Positions 60,801 to 61,019 of a stretch of DNA of 61,019 bases are shown piece after piece (the first letter of the stretch is position 1; every line of letters starts with the position of its first letter). The translations under genes were made by a program, and so were the position numbers. The notes beneath the pieces were generated by a model that had not been told where the DNA came from, made no database searches, and was given only the letters and a program-made list of their open reading frames with translations. Origin of the DNA: Microcaldota archaeon (lineage in GTDB: Archaea > Micrarchaeota > Micrarchaeia > Micrarchaeales > CABMGC01); the NCBI GenBank assembly GCA_021801225.1, contig JAJYYF010000007.1, forward strand, positions 1-61,019, written 5' to 3'.

Positions 60801-61019
60801 ATGTTTAAACTTCAAGATAAGAAACTATTCATCTTTGATTGGGATGGAACCTTAAGCACATCAACATTGATTGTTGCCGGATCAAGGATATTTAGAAAAA
60901 GTTATAATATTAAAAATATAGAAAAAAACGCTAGCTATTACGAAGGTATAGGTAAACGTACAATTTCTTTAGAGTTAAAGGAGGATACTAACAAGGCATT
61001 TGCGCGCTTATATGATTTA
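60801..61019 (+). CDS. HAD-superfamily hydrolase (5' part, runs off right edge)
   Basis: MFKLQDKKLFIFDWDGTLSTSTLIVAGS: DxDGT motif. Confidence 0.85.
   Translation, partial: MFKLQDKKLFIFDWDGTLSTSTLIVAGSRIFRKSYNIKNIEKNASYYEGIGKRTISLELKEDTNKAFARLYDL

Overview
This 61 kb window comes from a compact, very AT-rich archaeal genome. GatDE, PriL, RfcL, aIF5A, S27ae/S24e, CarS, archaeal-type PheRS/IleRS/AlaRS/GlyRS and Nop5 all point to archaea. The gene content and odd 16S are compatible with a DPANN/ARMAN (Parvarchaeota-like) lineage, but that assignment is inference. The window contains the 5' end of a 16S rRNA gene (minus), an unlinked 5S rRNA gene, tRNA-Gly(TCC), tRNA-Glu(CTC), five aminoacyl-tRNA synthetases (Ile, Phe alpha/beta, Asp, Gly, Ala) and both tRNA amidotransferases (GatDE and GatCAB). 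It also has an 11-gene complex I-like locus without the NADH module and with nuoM inverted, a small quinone-biosynthesis cluster, and DNA replication/repair genes. I saw no transposon, prophage or CRISPR array. Main leads: (1) three genes whose reading frames clearly extend upstream of any ATG/GTG/TTG, with AUA (two) or ACG (one) placed exactly where the local Shine-Dalgarno-like motif GTG-N5-start predicts; (2) a GC-rich, structured ~98-nt probable ncRNA (45226-45323) with a TATA box at the same spacing as the 5S gene's; (3) a C/D-box sRNA candidate at 60708-60765; (4) a Nop5 without its N-terminal fibrillarin-binding domain; (5) a primase large-subunit-like protein without the Fe-S cysteines; (6) a bacterial-type AspRS clustered with gatCAB and an asparaginase; (7) compensated and uncompensated changes in the 16S 5' primer/pseudoknot region. 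All calls are from manual reading; no database searches were run.
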